NCBI GenBank assembly: GCA_021799085.1
Contig: JAJZBD010000001.1
Coordinates: 111,483-175,482 of the forward strand
Source of the DNA: Nanobdellota archaeon
Lineage (GTDB): Archaea > Nanobdellota > Nanobdellia > Parvarchaeales > Parvarchaeaceae
Length of the DNA stretch: 64,000 bases
Direction of reading: 5' to 3'
Part shown: positions 17,647 through 26,681 of the stretch, in pieces
Layout: the number at the start of each line of letters is the position of its first letter
How positions within the stretch are numbered: the stretch's first letter is position 1
The notes under the pieces: generated by a model
Told to the model about the DNA's origin: nothing
Database searches by the model: none
Seen by the model: only the letters and a program-made list of their open reading frames with translations
Translations under genes and position numbers: made by a program

Positions 17647-20346
17647 ATGGAAAATATATCAGCAAAATTAGAGAAGGCACTAAAGGAAGTTGGATTTACA
17701 GATCTAACAGAAATACAAAAGATAGTTATCCCCAAGATAAAGGAGGGCAAAAACATCATATTCAGGGCGCCCACTGGCTATGGAAAAACCCTTGCAGCAT
17801 TTTTGCCGTTGCTTGACAAGTTAGACTCAGATTCCGAGGGCATACAGCTTCTTTATATAACTCCATTAAAGTCGCTTAACAGGGACATATTCAAAAACAT
17901 AATAACAATAAGCAACAAAATGGGGATAGAAGTTGACATAAGGCACGGAGACACGACTGCATATGAAAGGGCAAACCAGGCAAGAATGCCGCCACATTGC
18001 CTAATAACCACTCCGGAAACGGTTCAATCAATACTACTAAGCAAAAAACTGGTGGAAAAACTGAAAAACTTAAGGTATGTGATTGTAGATGAGGTACAAA
18101 GCCTGATGGAATCCAAAAGGGGAACACAGTTTTCAGTTGGCCTTGAAAGACTTCGCAGGATTTCAAACTTTCAAGTTGTGGGGATAAGCGCAACAATAGC
18201 CGATTTTAAGGAAACGCAGGAATATCTTTCGGCCGAGGAAAGTGTTGAATTTTCCGGTGACAAAAAATATGACATTGAAGTTGCTTATCCTAGCTTTAAC
18301 AATGAAGATGAAGAGGTAGCTTCAAAGGAGAATGTAAGCAAACTTGTTGCAAATTCGCTGAGATACATAAGCGATGAAATAAAAAACTCGAAATCGACAA
18401 TAATATTTACAAATACCCGGGAAACGGCTGAACTCTTGGGTTCAAGGTTAAGCAAATTTCTGAAAGATAAAAAGATGGAAGTGCATCACAGCTCACTGTC
18501 AAAAGAAGTTAGAACAGAGATAGAAAATGCATTTAAAGTGGGCAAAATAGATTTGATGATAGCTACCAGCTCTTTAGAACTTGGAATAGACATAGGAAAT
18601 GTTGATTTAGTAATACAGTATATGTCTCCAAGACAGGTGGTAAAGCTCATACAAAGAGTGGGAAGATCTAACCATAATCAAATGGGCATAGCAAAGGGAA
18701 AGCTTGTTACAATAAATATAGACGATTACTTGGAAAGCAAGGCTATAGACAATTGCAGATTAAAAGGAAAGCTGGAAGTTATTTCACTACCAAAGGGCAG
18801 TCTTGATATACTTGCACACCAGATAGTTGGATTGATAATAGACGGAATACAGAAAAAAGATGATATATTCCAGATAATAAAAAAAAGTTATGCATACAAA
18901 GAACTGAAAAAAGAGAAGTTTGAAGAGGTAATTGATTTTCTTATAAAACATTACATGATAAGATACTATGGAGAAGGGCTTATAAGAACTAGAAAAGGCC
19001 TGCTTTTTTACATAAACAACATATCATCTATACCGGACAGAAAGAGCTATATTGTAATAGACAGCCAGCTGAACAAAAAGATAGGGATATTGGATGAAGA
19101 ATTCGTAGCTGAAAACGGAAAAGCCGGGAACAATTTTATAATGCGCGGAGAGAATTGGAAAATAATAAAAGTAGAGGGCCAGAAGATTGAGGTTATAAGA
19201 ACAACAAGCAATATAGGGGCTATTCCTGCATGGGAAGGTGAGCTAATGCCAGTCTATAGGTTCGTTGCTGAGGAAGCCGCCGACCTAAGAGAAAAATACT
19301 CAGACAAGTTTTCAGTTTTAAAGGAACAGAAGGAAAATTTTTTAATTCCAAACTCTAAAAGAGTAGTTATAGAGAAGGTTGAGGACTACGCTATAATCCA
19401 TTCAACTTTTGGGAGCATGACAAATGAAGCCCTTGCAAAGGCGATTACATCTAAGATAACGGAGATAATCGGTGAAAGCGTTGTAAGCAAAATTGATCCT
19501 TACAGGATAATGATAAAAACGTTAATTCCCGCAGAAAAAATAAAAGATATAATTGTAAACTTAAAAGACATCGAAGAAAAGATAAAAGAAAGCATAAAAA
19601 GAACTTCTTTATATGAATATAGATTCCTTAACATAGCAAAAAGGTTCGGTGTTATAAACAAGTATGCGGATTTTACAAAGATACGGTTAAGGAGCCTTGT
19701 AGAACTTTATGATAATAGCGTACTTGAGGAAGAAACCTTCAAAGAGATTTTTTCAAGCAAAATAGACGTAAAGTCTGCTGAGGATGTGCTTAACAGGATA
19801 AAGAAGGGGGAAATAGAGGTTTTTGTAAATAAGGGAGAAGCCTCGCCGCTTACTTACGAAGGCTTAGAAAGCAGTTATGGTGGGTCCATAATTAAACCGG
19901 AAGAAGCAAAAAAGGTGTTAAGGCAGCTGGTTCTCGAAAGAATAGAGAACACGGAAATATTCATGCAGTGTATGAACTGCGGATACAAGATAGGAAGCAT
20001 GCTTGTAAAAGACACAGAGGGGATAAAATGCCCAAAATGCAAGGCAAGATACATAGGATTCTACAAAATAAGGCAGAAAGATATTTATGAGAAGGTATTA
20101 AAGAAGGCCCTTAAAAACAAGAAATTAAGTAGAGAAGAGCGGCTTCTTTTTGAAAGTGTTAAACAGAACGGTGCATTGTACTTAGGATATGATAAGAAAG
20201 CATGCATCGTAAGTTCAGCTTATGGAATAGGCGCAAAGACAGCTAGCAGGATTCTATCTTCGTACAGCAAAAATGAAGATGAGCTTATAGACAAGATAAT
20301 TGAAGCGGAGAAAAACTACATAGAAACTAAAGAGTTTTGGTCTTAG
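17647..20346 (+). CDS. lhr: Lhr-type large superfamily 2 DNA helicase
   Basis: An 899-residue ATP-dependent helicase. Residues 41-48 are Walker A (APTGYGKT), then motif Ia ITPLKSLNRD, motif II VDEVQSLMESKRGTQ near 147-160, motif III GISATIAD, and the second RecA domain with TSSLELGIDIG and a Q-R-V-G-R-S motif VI. Lhr proteins normally read D-E-I/V-H in motif II; here it is D-E-V-Q. The C-terminal third carries a C-x2-C...C-x2-C zinc ribbon (CMNCGYKIG, then CPKC) at about 773-800. Known Lhr proteins act in DNA repair and replication-coupled processes. It is a single gene, divergent from cca and convergent with the MBL gene with no spacer (TAG stop at 20344-20346). Confidence 0.88.
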   Translation: MENISAKLEKALKEVGFTDLTEIQKIVIPKIKEGKNIIFRAPTGYGKTLAAFLPLLDKLDSDSEGIQLLYITPLKSLNRDIFKNIITISNKMGIEVDIRHGDTTAYERANQARMPPHCLITTPETVQSILLSKKLVEKLKNLRYVIVDEVQSLMESKRGTQFSVGLERLRRISNFQVVGISATIADFKETQEYLSAEESVEFSGDKKYDIEVAYPSFNNEDEEVASKENVSKLVANSLRYISDEIKNSKSTIIFTNTRETAELLGSRLSKFLKDKKMEVHHSSLSKEVRTEIENAFKVGKIDLMIATSSLELGIDIGNVDLVIQYMSPRQVVKLIQRVGRSNHNQMGIAKGKLVTINIDDYLESKAIDNCRLKGKLEVISLPKGSLDILAHQIVGLIIDGIQKKDDIFQIIKKSYAYKELKKEKFEEVIDFLIKHYMIRYYGEGLIRTRKGLLFYINNISSIPDRKSYIVIDSQLNKKIGILDEEFVAENGKAGNNFIMRGENWKIIKVEGQKIEVIRTTSNIGAIPAWEGELMPVYRFVAEEAADLREKYSDKFSVLKEQKENFLIPNSKRVVIEKVEDYAIIHSTFGSMTNEALAKAITSKITEIIGESVVSKIDPYRIMIKTLIPAEKIKDIIVNLKDIEEKIKESIKRTSLYEYRFLNIAKRFGVINKYADFTKIRLRSLVELYDNSVLEEETFKEIFSSKIDVKSAEDVLNRIKKGEIEVFVNKGEASPLTYEGLESSYGGSIIKPEEAKKVLRQLVLERIENTEIFMQCMNCGYKIGSMLVKDTEGIKCPKCKARYIGFYKIRQKDIYEKVLKKALKNKKLSREERLLFESVKQNGALYLGYDKKACIVSSAYGIGAKTASRILSSYSKNEDELIDKIIEAEKNYIETKEFWS

Positions 20347-21045
20347 TCATACAAAAATGTCGTCTACATTGTGGTCCTTTCCGTGAGAAACGCAGATTAA
20401 ATCTGGTTTTAATTCCTTTATTTTATTCACGCTATTTATAAGAGAGATGTAATCCTCAAAAAAGGGGGGAGTTTCCAGTCTTTTGTCAGTTCCCTGAAGC
20501 AAATCCCCGACTATTGCCGTTTTTGAATCTATAAGGTATATAGATATGGAATCTTTTGTGTGCCCGGGTGTTTCAATTATTTTTGCATTTATACCCATAT
20601 CTTTCGGAAAGACTCCTTCTTTTAATTTTATATCTGGTTTTACGTACTTTGGTTTCATAAATTTAGCCATTATTGGCAGTAAATGCACGAAAAATTTGTT
20701 TTTGAAGGATTTTGAATTTGATACCGGCATTAAAAGACCTTTAGTGCCATCAACATACGGTATGCCCTGTTCACTTATCCCCACATGCGCATTACTCATC
20801 TTCTGCAATGCATAAGCACTTCCAAAATGATCCATGTGCGAATGGGTCAACAGAATGTATTTTATATCGCTGACAGATTTGCCTATACTGTTTATGTATG
20901 CAATTATTTTCTTCTCACTATTTGGCAAACCAGTATCTACCAATATCAAACCATCTTTAGATTCTATAAGAAAAGCCTTAACATACCCTAGATTTATCTC
21001 ATGCAATTGATCGTTTATCTTTACTCCTAAAACTTTTTTAGCCAT
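20347..21045 (-). CDS. Metallo-beta-lactamase-fold hydrolase
   Basis: A 232-residue protein of the MBL superfamily. The zinc motif H-x-H-x-D-H is at 68-73 (HSHMDH), followed by a third-ligand region ETPGHTKDSISIYL, an Asp ligand in AIVGDLLQG and a final His in ICVSHGKDHN. The strand before the first motif (LILVDTGLPNSEKKI) is typical of glyoxalase II-like members. The substrate cannot be told from sequence; hydrolysis of thioesters or lactones is common in this group. It may share a transcript with the sRNA and the secreted protein gene upstream. Confidence 0.85.
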   Translation of the reverse strand: MAKKVLGVKINDQLHEINLGYVKAFLIESKDGLILVDTGLPNSEKKIIAYINSIGKSVSDIKYILLTHSHMDHFGSAYALQKMSNAHVGISEQGIPYVDGTKGLLMPVSNSKSFKNKFFVHLLPIMAKFMKPKYVKPDIKLKEGVFPKDMGINAKIIETPGHTKDSISIYLIDSKTAIVGDLLQGTDKRLETPPFFEDYISLINSVNKIKELKPDLICVSHGKDHNVDDIFV

Positions 21046-21092
21046 ATCTAAATAAAAATTTACCTGAATAAATGTTTATTTATTGGATAAAA

Positions 21093-21155
21093 GCGCTCAG
21101 AAGCTACCCTAATCTTCATTGCAAAGCTCAGCAGGTGTTCATTTCATCATTGCGC
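21093..21155 (-). ncRNA. C/D box sRNA (2'-O-methylation guide)
   Basis: The minus strand reads GCGC-A, C box ATGATGA (21150-21144), a 12-nt guide, D' box CTGA (21131-21128), an 8-nt spacer, C' box ATGAAGA (21119-21113), a second 12-nt guide, D box CTGA (21100-21097) and GCGC. The flanking GCGC ends pair to form the terminal stem. The 12-nt guide spacing on both sides is the classic archaeal double C/D design. The D guide (TTAGGGTAGCTT) is complementary to AAGCUACCC of 23S rRNA domain V, just before the conserved GGGGAUAAC; by the D+5 rule it would methylate the U. That target is from memory of 23S sequence. The D' guide target is unknown. It starts 3 nt after the stop of the secreted protein gene, so it is probably processed from that transcript. 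Confidence 0.88.
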
Positions 21156-21158
21156 CGA

Positions 21159-21704
21159 TTAATTAAGATTTATCCTCGGAATCGTAGTTGAACTATTTGA
21201 AGAATTCCCAGATGTGAAAAATACGAGTATGAATGTAGAATTTGAATTTATAGATGAAAGCTTTACATTTGATGGCAGTAAAGGGGTGTTTGAACCTTCT
21301 TGAATGAGAAACCAAGAAGTGCCTTCGCTTGCATTTGCACACAAGGGCTGTACAAACTGCTTAGAGAACAGGCACTGTATATTTCCATTAGATACATTAT
21401 ATGAGATATTTTGCTGAGTTAGCATACTTTCCGTAAATTGAAGCATATTTGATATATTGTCTGCAGAAAGGGTTGAAACAGGTACTGCCGATGAAAAGGC
21501 TATTATATTATCATGTACCCCTTGCTGAACTGATATGGGATTACCAACATAGGAGGAATTTGAAGTCAATACACTAGAGGGAACCACAATGTAATAACTT
21601 ATGGGAGCCGTACTAGATACATGCGGGAAGAAAAAGAAAATAGAAGAAACGAAAGCTATCGCTATGAACAATGCAAATGCCTGCTTTAACCTTACATTTA
21701 CCAT
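21159..21704 (-). CDS. Secreted or membrane-anchored protein, 181 residues
   Basis: MVNVRLKQAFALFIAIAFVS is a basic start followed by a hydrophobic segment to about residue 27, consistent with a signal peptide or signal anchor. The rest is Ser/Asn/Thr-rich with several sequons and two Cys (about 110 and 121) that could form a disulfide. No family recognised. The stop is 3 nt from a C/D box sRNA on the same strand. The composition resembles the other exported proteins in this window. Confidence 0.7.
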   Translation of the reverse strand: MVNVRLKQAFALFIAIAFVSSIFFFFPHVSSTAPISYYIVVPSSVLTSNSSYVGNPISVQQGVHDNIIAFSSAVPVSTLSADNISNMLQFTESMLTQQNISYNVSNGNIQCLFSKQFVQPLCANASEGTSWFLIQEGSNTPLLPSNVKLSSINSNSTFILVFFTSGNSSNSSTTIPRINLN

Positions 21705-21749
21705 ATTACTATATATTGACTTTATTTGAACCTATCTAATATAAAAGCT

Positions 21750-23102
21750 TTATTTTATCAAAGCATAGCCTATAAACGCCACTATTAGAATTATTATCAA
21801 TCCTATTAAGAATGGAATAGGAGAAAAGGCAATCAAAGCCAGAAGAATCGCAAAAACAAAGAAACCAAACAATGCCCTTGAGTAATTTCTCTTCTTTGAG
21901 TAAACGTAACCATAACCAAACGCAAAGAAAACGAATGCTGCTGCAAACGCAAGTGCACTTATTATTATCAGTGAAAGATAGCTAAAAACACCAGAATTAA
22001 CAATTACTGGAGAAAAGATGGTTATTAAAACAATTGGAACCGCCGCGGTTATAAGAAGCTTAAGATTTTCATCCCTTTGAAGGAAGGAAGGCATCAGACC
22101 ATCTTTTGAAATGTCATCTAATGTTCTATTGGAGGCATTGATTAAGGCAAATGCTGTTAATAACATCACTAATATAGACAATGCTACTACAACGTATTCA
22201 ACGCCCATACCAAATGGGGCCGACAGTATATTTGCAGTGAATATATTAGCAGTAGGAACACTTGACAATATTGGATAAATTAGATTACCAACTGCAGCTG
22301 AGTTTTCCGACGCGTATACAAAAGTCTGCACCAAGCCGAAAAGTATTATGGCGGTTATTATTATAGCCAGCAGAGCCTTTGCAACATCTGTTCTCTTCTC
22401 TCCCTTGTAAACAATTGATGCGCCCTCAAACCCTCCATACATCCATAGCAGTATAAGCAGACCGAATAGGAATATTGGCGCGGAAACTGGCAGAACATAA
22501 GAAATTTGTACTCCGGCAGGAGCGGCTGTCTTGCTTGAGAAGAAGGCTATCACCCCAAGTATTATAAGCAGTATAATAAAGAATATTTTCAATGCGCCTG
22601 CGAAATTTAAAGTTCTTCTTGCTTTATTGTAGAACATTAATACCCACATTATAATAAAGACTATGTCCACTACGGCTATTGAAGTAAAGGGGCTTAATCC
22701 AAAGAAAAGGGAAAGCTCGCCAACGGAAGCTATTCCGGCCGCGGTGATTGTTATTATAAATGAAACTAGGAGAAGAAATGCGAATATAAAGGAATACTCC
22801 TTTGTAACGGTATTTTTAAGAAAATTATAAGGGTCATGATTATGAGTTATGCTTATATCATATATCAGCATTGCAATTAGAAGAGCAAGAAAACCTGCGC
22901 CAATGACAAGATATATTGAGAATGCCCCTCCGTAAACTAATGCAACGAAAAGTGGGATAACCAGCACCCCTAAACCTATTACTCCTGCAAGACCGTGCAG
23001 GTATAACTCAAAAAATGAATGCACTTTCTCTTTCTTTTTAATGGTCTTTTTTACAGCTTTGCTTCTGCTGACCTTAACCTTCCTTTTTGTTTTTCTCTGC
23101 AT
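21750..23102 (-). CDS. APC-superfamily permease (amino acid transporter-like)
   Basis: A 450-residue polytopic membrane protein with about 12 hydrophobic segments after an unusually basic 30-residue N-terminal tail (KRKVKVSRSKAVKKTIKKKE). Segment 1 has the G-x-G-V-L/V-x-P pattern (AGVIGLGVLVIPLFV) typical of the unwound substrate site in amino acid-polyamine-organocation transporters, and YGGFEGASIVYKGEKR resembles the loop after TM6. The substrate cannot be named. For a small-genome archaeon with likely auxotrophies, amino acid uptake is a plausible inference. Confidence 0.8.
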   Translation of the reverse strand: MQRKTKRKVKVSRSKAVKKTIKKKEKVHSFFELYLHGLAGVIGLGVLVIPLFVALVYGGAFSIYLVIGAGFLALLIAMLIYDISITHNHDPYNFLKNTVTKEYSFIFAFLLLVSFIITITAAGIASVGELSLFFGLSPFTSIAVVDIVFIIMWVLMFYNKARRTLNFAGALKIFFIILLIILGVIAFFSSKTAAPAGVQISYVLPVSAPIFLFGLLILLWMYGGFEGASIVYKGEKRTDVAKALLAIIITAIILFGLVQTFVYASENSAAVGNLIYPILSSVPTANIFTANILSAPFGMGVEYVVVALSILVMLLTAFALINASNRTLDDISKDGLMPSFLQRDENLKLLITAAVPIVLITIFSPVIVNSGVFSYLSLIIISALAFAAAFVFFAFGYGYVYSKKRNYSRALFGFFVFAILLALIAFSPIPFLIGLIIILIVAFIGYALIK

Positions 23103-23131
23103 ATTATAATAATAGTTATATGCTATTTAAA

Positions 23132-24520
23132 TCATTTGTATTTGCTTTCACGTTTACTTGAATCAGTTAAAAGCACAAATTCCGCGTTTTTCCTGAATTC
23201 CATCAAGTCTTTAGAATTAAGGTAAGTCATTGATGACCTTAAACCTCCCATTAGATTATTTACTATCTTAAGAACGCTGCCTTTGTAAGGTATTAGGGTC
23301 TCGGTTCCTTCCGGAGTATAACCTTCGAGGTCTGCTGCTTCCTCTGTTTTTAATGCCTTGTCTGAAAAGGCGTTTATTGAGGCCATACCTCTGTAAAATT
23401 TGTAATTTGTATTCTCTTTTGTTATTACTACCCCGGGGCTTTCATCTGTTCCTGCAAACAAGCCACCAATCATTGCCGCATCTGCGCCTGCAGCAATTGC
23501 CTTTGCGAAATCTGCCGATTTGCTGATTCCGCCGTCTGCTATTATATTAACGCCGTTTCTCGCACATTCAAGTATAGCACTTAGCTGTGGATAACCGACC
23601 CCTGCAACTGGCCTTGTTAAACATGCGCCCCCAGGGCCTATGCCAACCTTCACGCAGTCGGCCCCCGCTTTTTTGAGGTTTAAAACCCCTTCTTTTGTGG
23701 CAACATTTCCTGCGACTATGCTTACTCCCAATTTCTTAACTTCCCTTACAACTTTCGCAGTTTTTTCTAAGTAGCCGTTTGCAACGTCAACCACTATGAA
23801 GTCTACATCCGCTTCAACCAAAGCCTTAGCCCTTTCCAGATAATCGCTTCCTATTCCTATGGACCCGCCAACAATTAATCTGCCATTCTTGTCCTTTGAT
23901 GCCTTTGAATAGCCATCCAACAGTTTTACATCCTTTGAAGTTATCATTCCAGTCAAGTTGCCTTCCTTGTCTACTAAAGGCAGTTTTTCTATCTTGTTTT
24001 TGTACATCAATTTCTTTGCGTCCTCTAATGAAATTCCTTTATGGGATGTTATAACGTCTTTTGTCATAAGCTCGCTTACCCTCTTGTTCATGTCCTCCTC
24101 GAATTCAAAGTCTCTTCTTGTTATTATCCCTATAAGTTTTCCGTTTTCCACAACCGGGAAGCTTGTAACCTTCTTTTCGTTTACCATCTCTCTTATCTTC
24201 CCTATTGTGAAATCCTTGCTTACAACGTAAGGCTTCTCTATCACTATGTTCTGTTCCCTTTTTACCCTAGTTATCTCAAGCACTTCATTTTCTATTGAAT
24301 TAAAACGGTGTATTATGCCTACTCCCCCCACCTTGGCCATGGCTATTGCCATTGCATGCTCTGTAACCGTGTCCATATTTGAGCTTATCAATGGGATGCT
24401 TATTTTTATCCTATCAGAAATGTAAGTTGTGGTGTCAACCTGCCACCTTGAGTTTACAGAAGAAACCTTTGGAACAAGTAAAACGTCATCGAAAGTAAAC
24501 TTGTCTTTAATTAGCTTCAT
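23132..24520 (-). CDS. guaB: Inosine-5'-monophosphate dehydrogenase
   Basis: Oxidises IMP to XMP with NAD, the committed step to GMP. The 462-residue protein starts with the N-terminal half barrel (KFTFDDVLLVPKVSSV), carries two CBS domains (about 95-200), then the catalytic barrel with VDVANGYL, AGNVATKEG and the active-site loop KVGIGPGGACLTR. The catalytic Cys is in G-G-A-C-L-T-R, whereas most family members read G-S-I-C-T/I-T-R. The flap and C-terminal region follow (FYRGMASI, PEGTETLIPYKG). Length is normal, so it should be active. Confidence 0.93.
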   Translation of the reverse strand: MKLIKDKFTFDDVLLVPKVSSVNSRWQVDTTTYISDRIKISIPLISSNMDTVTEHAMAIAMAKVGGVGIIHRFNSIENEVLEITRVKREQNIVIEKPYVVSKDFTIGKIREMVNEKKVTSFPVVENGKLIGIITRRDFEFEEDMNKRVSELMTKDVITSHKGISLEDAKKLMYKNKIEKLPLVDKEGNLTGMITSKDVKLLDGYSKASKDKNGRLIVGGSIGIGSDYLERAKALVEADVDFIVVDVANGYLEKTAKVVREVKKLGVSIVAGNVATKEGVLNLKKAGADCVKVGIGPGGACLTRPVAGVGYPQLSAILECARNGVNIIADGGISKSADFAKAIAAGADAAMIGGLFAGTDESPGVVITKENTNYKFYRGMASINAFSDKALKTEEAADLEGYTPEGTETLIPYKGSVLKIVNNLMGGLRSSMTYLNSKDLMEFRKNAEFVLLTDSSKRESKYK

Positions 24521-24568
24521 ACCAGATAAGATTATAGCTTTGCTTAATTATAAATCTTTACTGCCAAC

Positions 24569-24973
24569 CTAAGATTGTTTAAAGATTGAAATTAACTTTT
24601 TTACTTTTTTTAAATCCGAAATTGCATTTATTATATCTGTTTGTGTTATATTGAAATATCTGTGAGCTATCCCATTCCTTATATTTACGAGCCTTTTAAA
24701 CGCCTTAGACTCTCTTTCAGTTATTATATTTTTCTGCTGCAACAGATCAAACATCTCAGAGTATGTTGAAGGATAACCTAAGGAATTCGAGCTTATGATC
24801 TCATTTCCTAAGTCTATGTATGAATTTACTATCGAGAATATAAGCATTGAAGCGCTATAAAATTCCATTTTACCAATGGATTTCTGCCCTTTGAGTTTAA
24901 TTCCTTCTAAATCAATAGAATACTTTTCTATATCTGATATAACCTTTCCAACCTTTACTTTATCAAATTTCAT
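24569..24973 (-). CDS. hepT: HepT-like HEPN toxin
   Basis: A 134-residue all-helical protein. R99-N-G-I-A-H104-R-Y106 is an exact R-x4-H-x-Y motif, the catalytic signature of HEPN ribonucleases of the HepT (DUF86) type. It overlaps the upstream nucleotidyltransferase by 11 nt, the standard arrangement of a MNT/HEPN pair. In studied pairs the HEPN protein is a toxin and the MNT partner adds AMP to its Tyr to silence it; Y106 would be that residue here. Activity is inferred from the motif. Confidence 0.88.
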   Translation of the reverse strand: MKFDKVKVGKVISDIEKYSIDLEGIKLKGQKSIGKMEFYSASMLIFSIVNSYIDLGNEIISSNSLGYPSTYSEMFDLLQQKNIITERESKAFKRLVNIRNGIAHRYFNITQTDIINAISDLKKVKKLISIFKQS

Positions 24974-25355
24974 ATTTTGTATTGTAAGTATTTTTATAGT
25001 AAAAATCTAAAACATGCCTGTAGTCCATAAACTCTGTAAATGTATCTGCCCTTATTGAATAAAAAAGATTCTTGTCGGACAAGAATAAAATCTTGCCTTC
25101 CTTCAATACCCTAAATCTAACGGCTATTGGCAAATCCGAAAAAAATGAAACCTGCACTTTTTCATTTGATTTTGTATATAAGTTAATCTTATCCTCTTTA
25201 GATATTTTATAATCTACAATACATATGTCTATATCACTAAGAGGAGTTTGTTTTTTCTTAGCATATGACCCGAAAAGCAAAACGGCTACAACTCCTTTTG
25301 TTTTTTTTGCTGAATATACTAATTTGTCGATAACACTTTTATCCGCTTTATCCAT
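24963..25355 (-). CDS. mntA: MNT-domain nucleotidyltransferase (antitoxin)
   Basis: A 130-residue minimal nucleotidyltransferase. G29-S30, ten residues, then D41-I-D43 fits the G-S-x10-D-x-D motif exactly (LLFGSYAKKKQTPLSDIDICIV), so the metal and nucleotide site looks intact. It precedes and overlaps the HEPN gene, forming a type VII (MntA/HepT) toxin-antitoxin pair. The pair lies beside tRNA-Ala and a decayed homing endonuclease, a zone with signs of gene turnover. Confidence 0.88.
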   Translation of the reverse strand: MDKADKSVIDKLVYSAKKTKGVVAVLLFGSYAKKKQTPLSDIDICIVDYKISKEDKINLYTKSNEKVQVSFFSDLPIAVRFRVLKEGKILFLSDKNLFYSIRADTFTEFMDYRHVLDFYYKNTYNTKYEI

Positions 25356-25444
25356 AATTTATAAAGGTGTAAAACAGATTTAAGCTTATTGTAGAATAAT
25401 AAATAAAAGCATTTATTAACCTTTGATTATTAGATATCATTTAT

Positions 25445-25517
25445 GGGCCGGTGGTCTAATTGGCATGACGCATCCCTTGCACGGATGAGGCTCCGAGTTC
25501 AAATCTCGGCCGGTCCA
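25445..25517 (+). tRNA. tRNA-Ala (TGC)
   Basis: Acceptor GGGCCGG/CCGGTCC with the G3-U70 pair that marks alanine tRNAs, anticodon arm CATCC-CTTGCAC-GGATG with anticodon TGC, T-arm CCGAG-TTCAAAT-CTCGG and discriminator A. No intron and no encoded CCA. A LAGLIDADG endonuclease remnant starts 33 nt downstream. Confidence 0.96.
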
Positions 25518-25550
25518 TAGGTTTATTAATTTAAACCATCTAACTTTCTT

Positions 25551-26335
25551 ATGCTTAAGGTTACTGCTAATATTAAAAATAGAATAATAACTTTGTATAA
25601 AGATGGAACCAGCCTAAAAAAGCTATCTAAAGATTTTGGTATTGGCAAAAGCACATTGTATTATCACATCCGTAAAAATTACGGTAGAATTTATCCCGAA
25701 AGTAAATTTAATCCCGCTATGCAATCTGAATTAGGTGAGGTAATTGGAGCCTTTGTCGGTGATGGAAATTTCTTCTTTAATCCAATCAACTACTCTTATA
25801 ACATACGATTTTATTTTGGAACGAAAGAAGAAGACTATGCTAAACATATTTCTAAATTGATTAAGATGCTTTTTGGGGATGGTTGCAAAATAAATATCTG
25901 GAGATATCCCGGAAAAGCCGAAATAATTTTAAAAATGCAGAGAAAGGCAATTTATGATAAAATAAAGGAATATATCGAGTGGCAAAATAAAAAAGCGCTT
26001 ACAGTAAAAGTAAAGGGCAGTATCAAAAATTATTCTGATAACTTTATTCGAGGAGTTATAAGAGGATTAATAGCATCCGATGGCGATGTTGATATTAAGT
26101 ATAAAAGAGTAACTCTGTCAACGTCATCAAAAAATCTTGCAAAACAATATTCGGAATAGTGGGCCATATCTATAAATTAGATCGAAAAGATATAACACGT
26201 CATCCAAATACGGAATACAAGATAACAGTAAGGAACGAAAAATATAATAAAGATCTAATAAAATTTAAAAAATATATTGATTTAACTGAAATAAATAAGA
26301 AAACTAAGTTGGAATACGTAATCGAGACTATTTAA
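25551..26335 (+). pseudogene. LAGLIDADG homing endonuclease, frameshifted
   Basis: The first frame (25551-26159, 202 residues) starts with a helix-turn-helix (SLKKLSKDFGIGKSTLYYHI) and has both LAGLIDADG-type helices, GEVIGAFVGDGN near 65-75 and FIRGVIRGLIASDGDV near 163-178, with the acidic catalytic residues present. It ends early at a TAG. The missing C-terminus continues in another frame to a TAA at 26333-26335 (FGIVGHIYKLDRKD, then YNKDLIKFKKYI). Loss of one base near 26147 (CAATATTC in place of CAAATATTC) explains the shift. The protein is therefore probably dead unless the base is a sequencing error. It is free-standing: tRNA-Ala upstream is intact. Confidence 0.85.
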
Positions 26336-26551
26336 AACGTTAGACATTAAGTATTCATATATTTTTCGATGAATATTTTTATTGCGAAGAGCTGCTAACT
26401 TTAATGACTATCATTAATAGCTTACTAATAAAGGAAAAATATAATTTGAGTTTATAATTATATTTTTATAAGTCTTCGTGAACAAATCTATGGTGAATTT
26501 ACTTGATTTATTATTTATTGCAGGCTGCCTGCAATTGAATTATACAACGAC

Positions 26552-26603
26552 CTCAATAATATAAAAAAATAAATAATGGGGGAGATAAACTAATATTATT
26601 GAG
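26552..26603. repeat. 11-bp inverted repeat around G-rich loop
   Basis: CTCAATAATAT (26552-26562) is exactly complementary to ATATTATTGAG (26593-26603). The 30-nt loop contains GGGGGAG, which would also be a strong Shine-Dalgarno sequence. If transcribed, the stem would cover the start of the small hydrophobic reading frame at 26599. Confidence 0.55.
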
Positions 26604-26679
26604 TACTATACTTCTCTTTATATTTATAACGTGTTTCGTACTTTCTTTTTTAGAGAATAAGATTATATATACCAGGTAG
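26599..26679 (+). CDS. Possible 26-residue hydrophobic peptide
   Basis: A TTG-initiated frame encodes a short peptide with one hydrophobic stretch (STILLFIFITCFVLSFL). GGGGGAG lies about 15 nt upstream, and a terminator-like hairpin follows its TAG stop. Small membrane peptides of this kind exist, but AT-rich DNA easily produces such frames by chance, so this is tentative. Confidence 0.2.
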   Translation: MSTILLFIFITCFVLSFLENKIIYTR

Positions 26680-26681
26680 TA

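Noticed and set aside
17891..18196. A 101-residue minus-strand frame inside the helicase gene
   Set aside because: It is antisense to conserved helicase motifs and has no features of its own.
25445..25517. tRNA-Ala as an intron-containing or interrupted gene hosting the homing endonuclease
   Set aside because: The tRNA is contiguous with perfect stems; the endonuclease lies wholly downstream.
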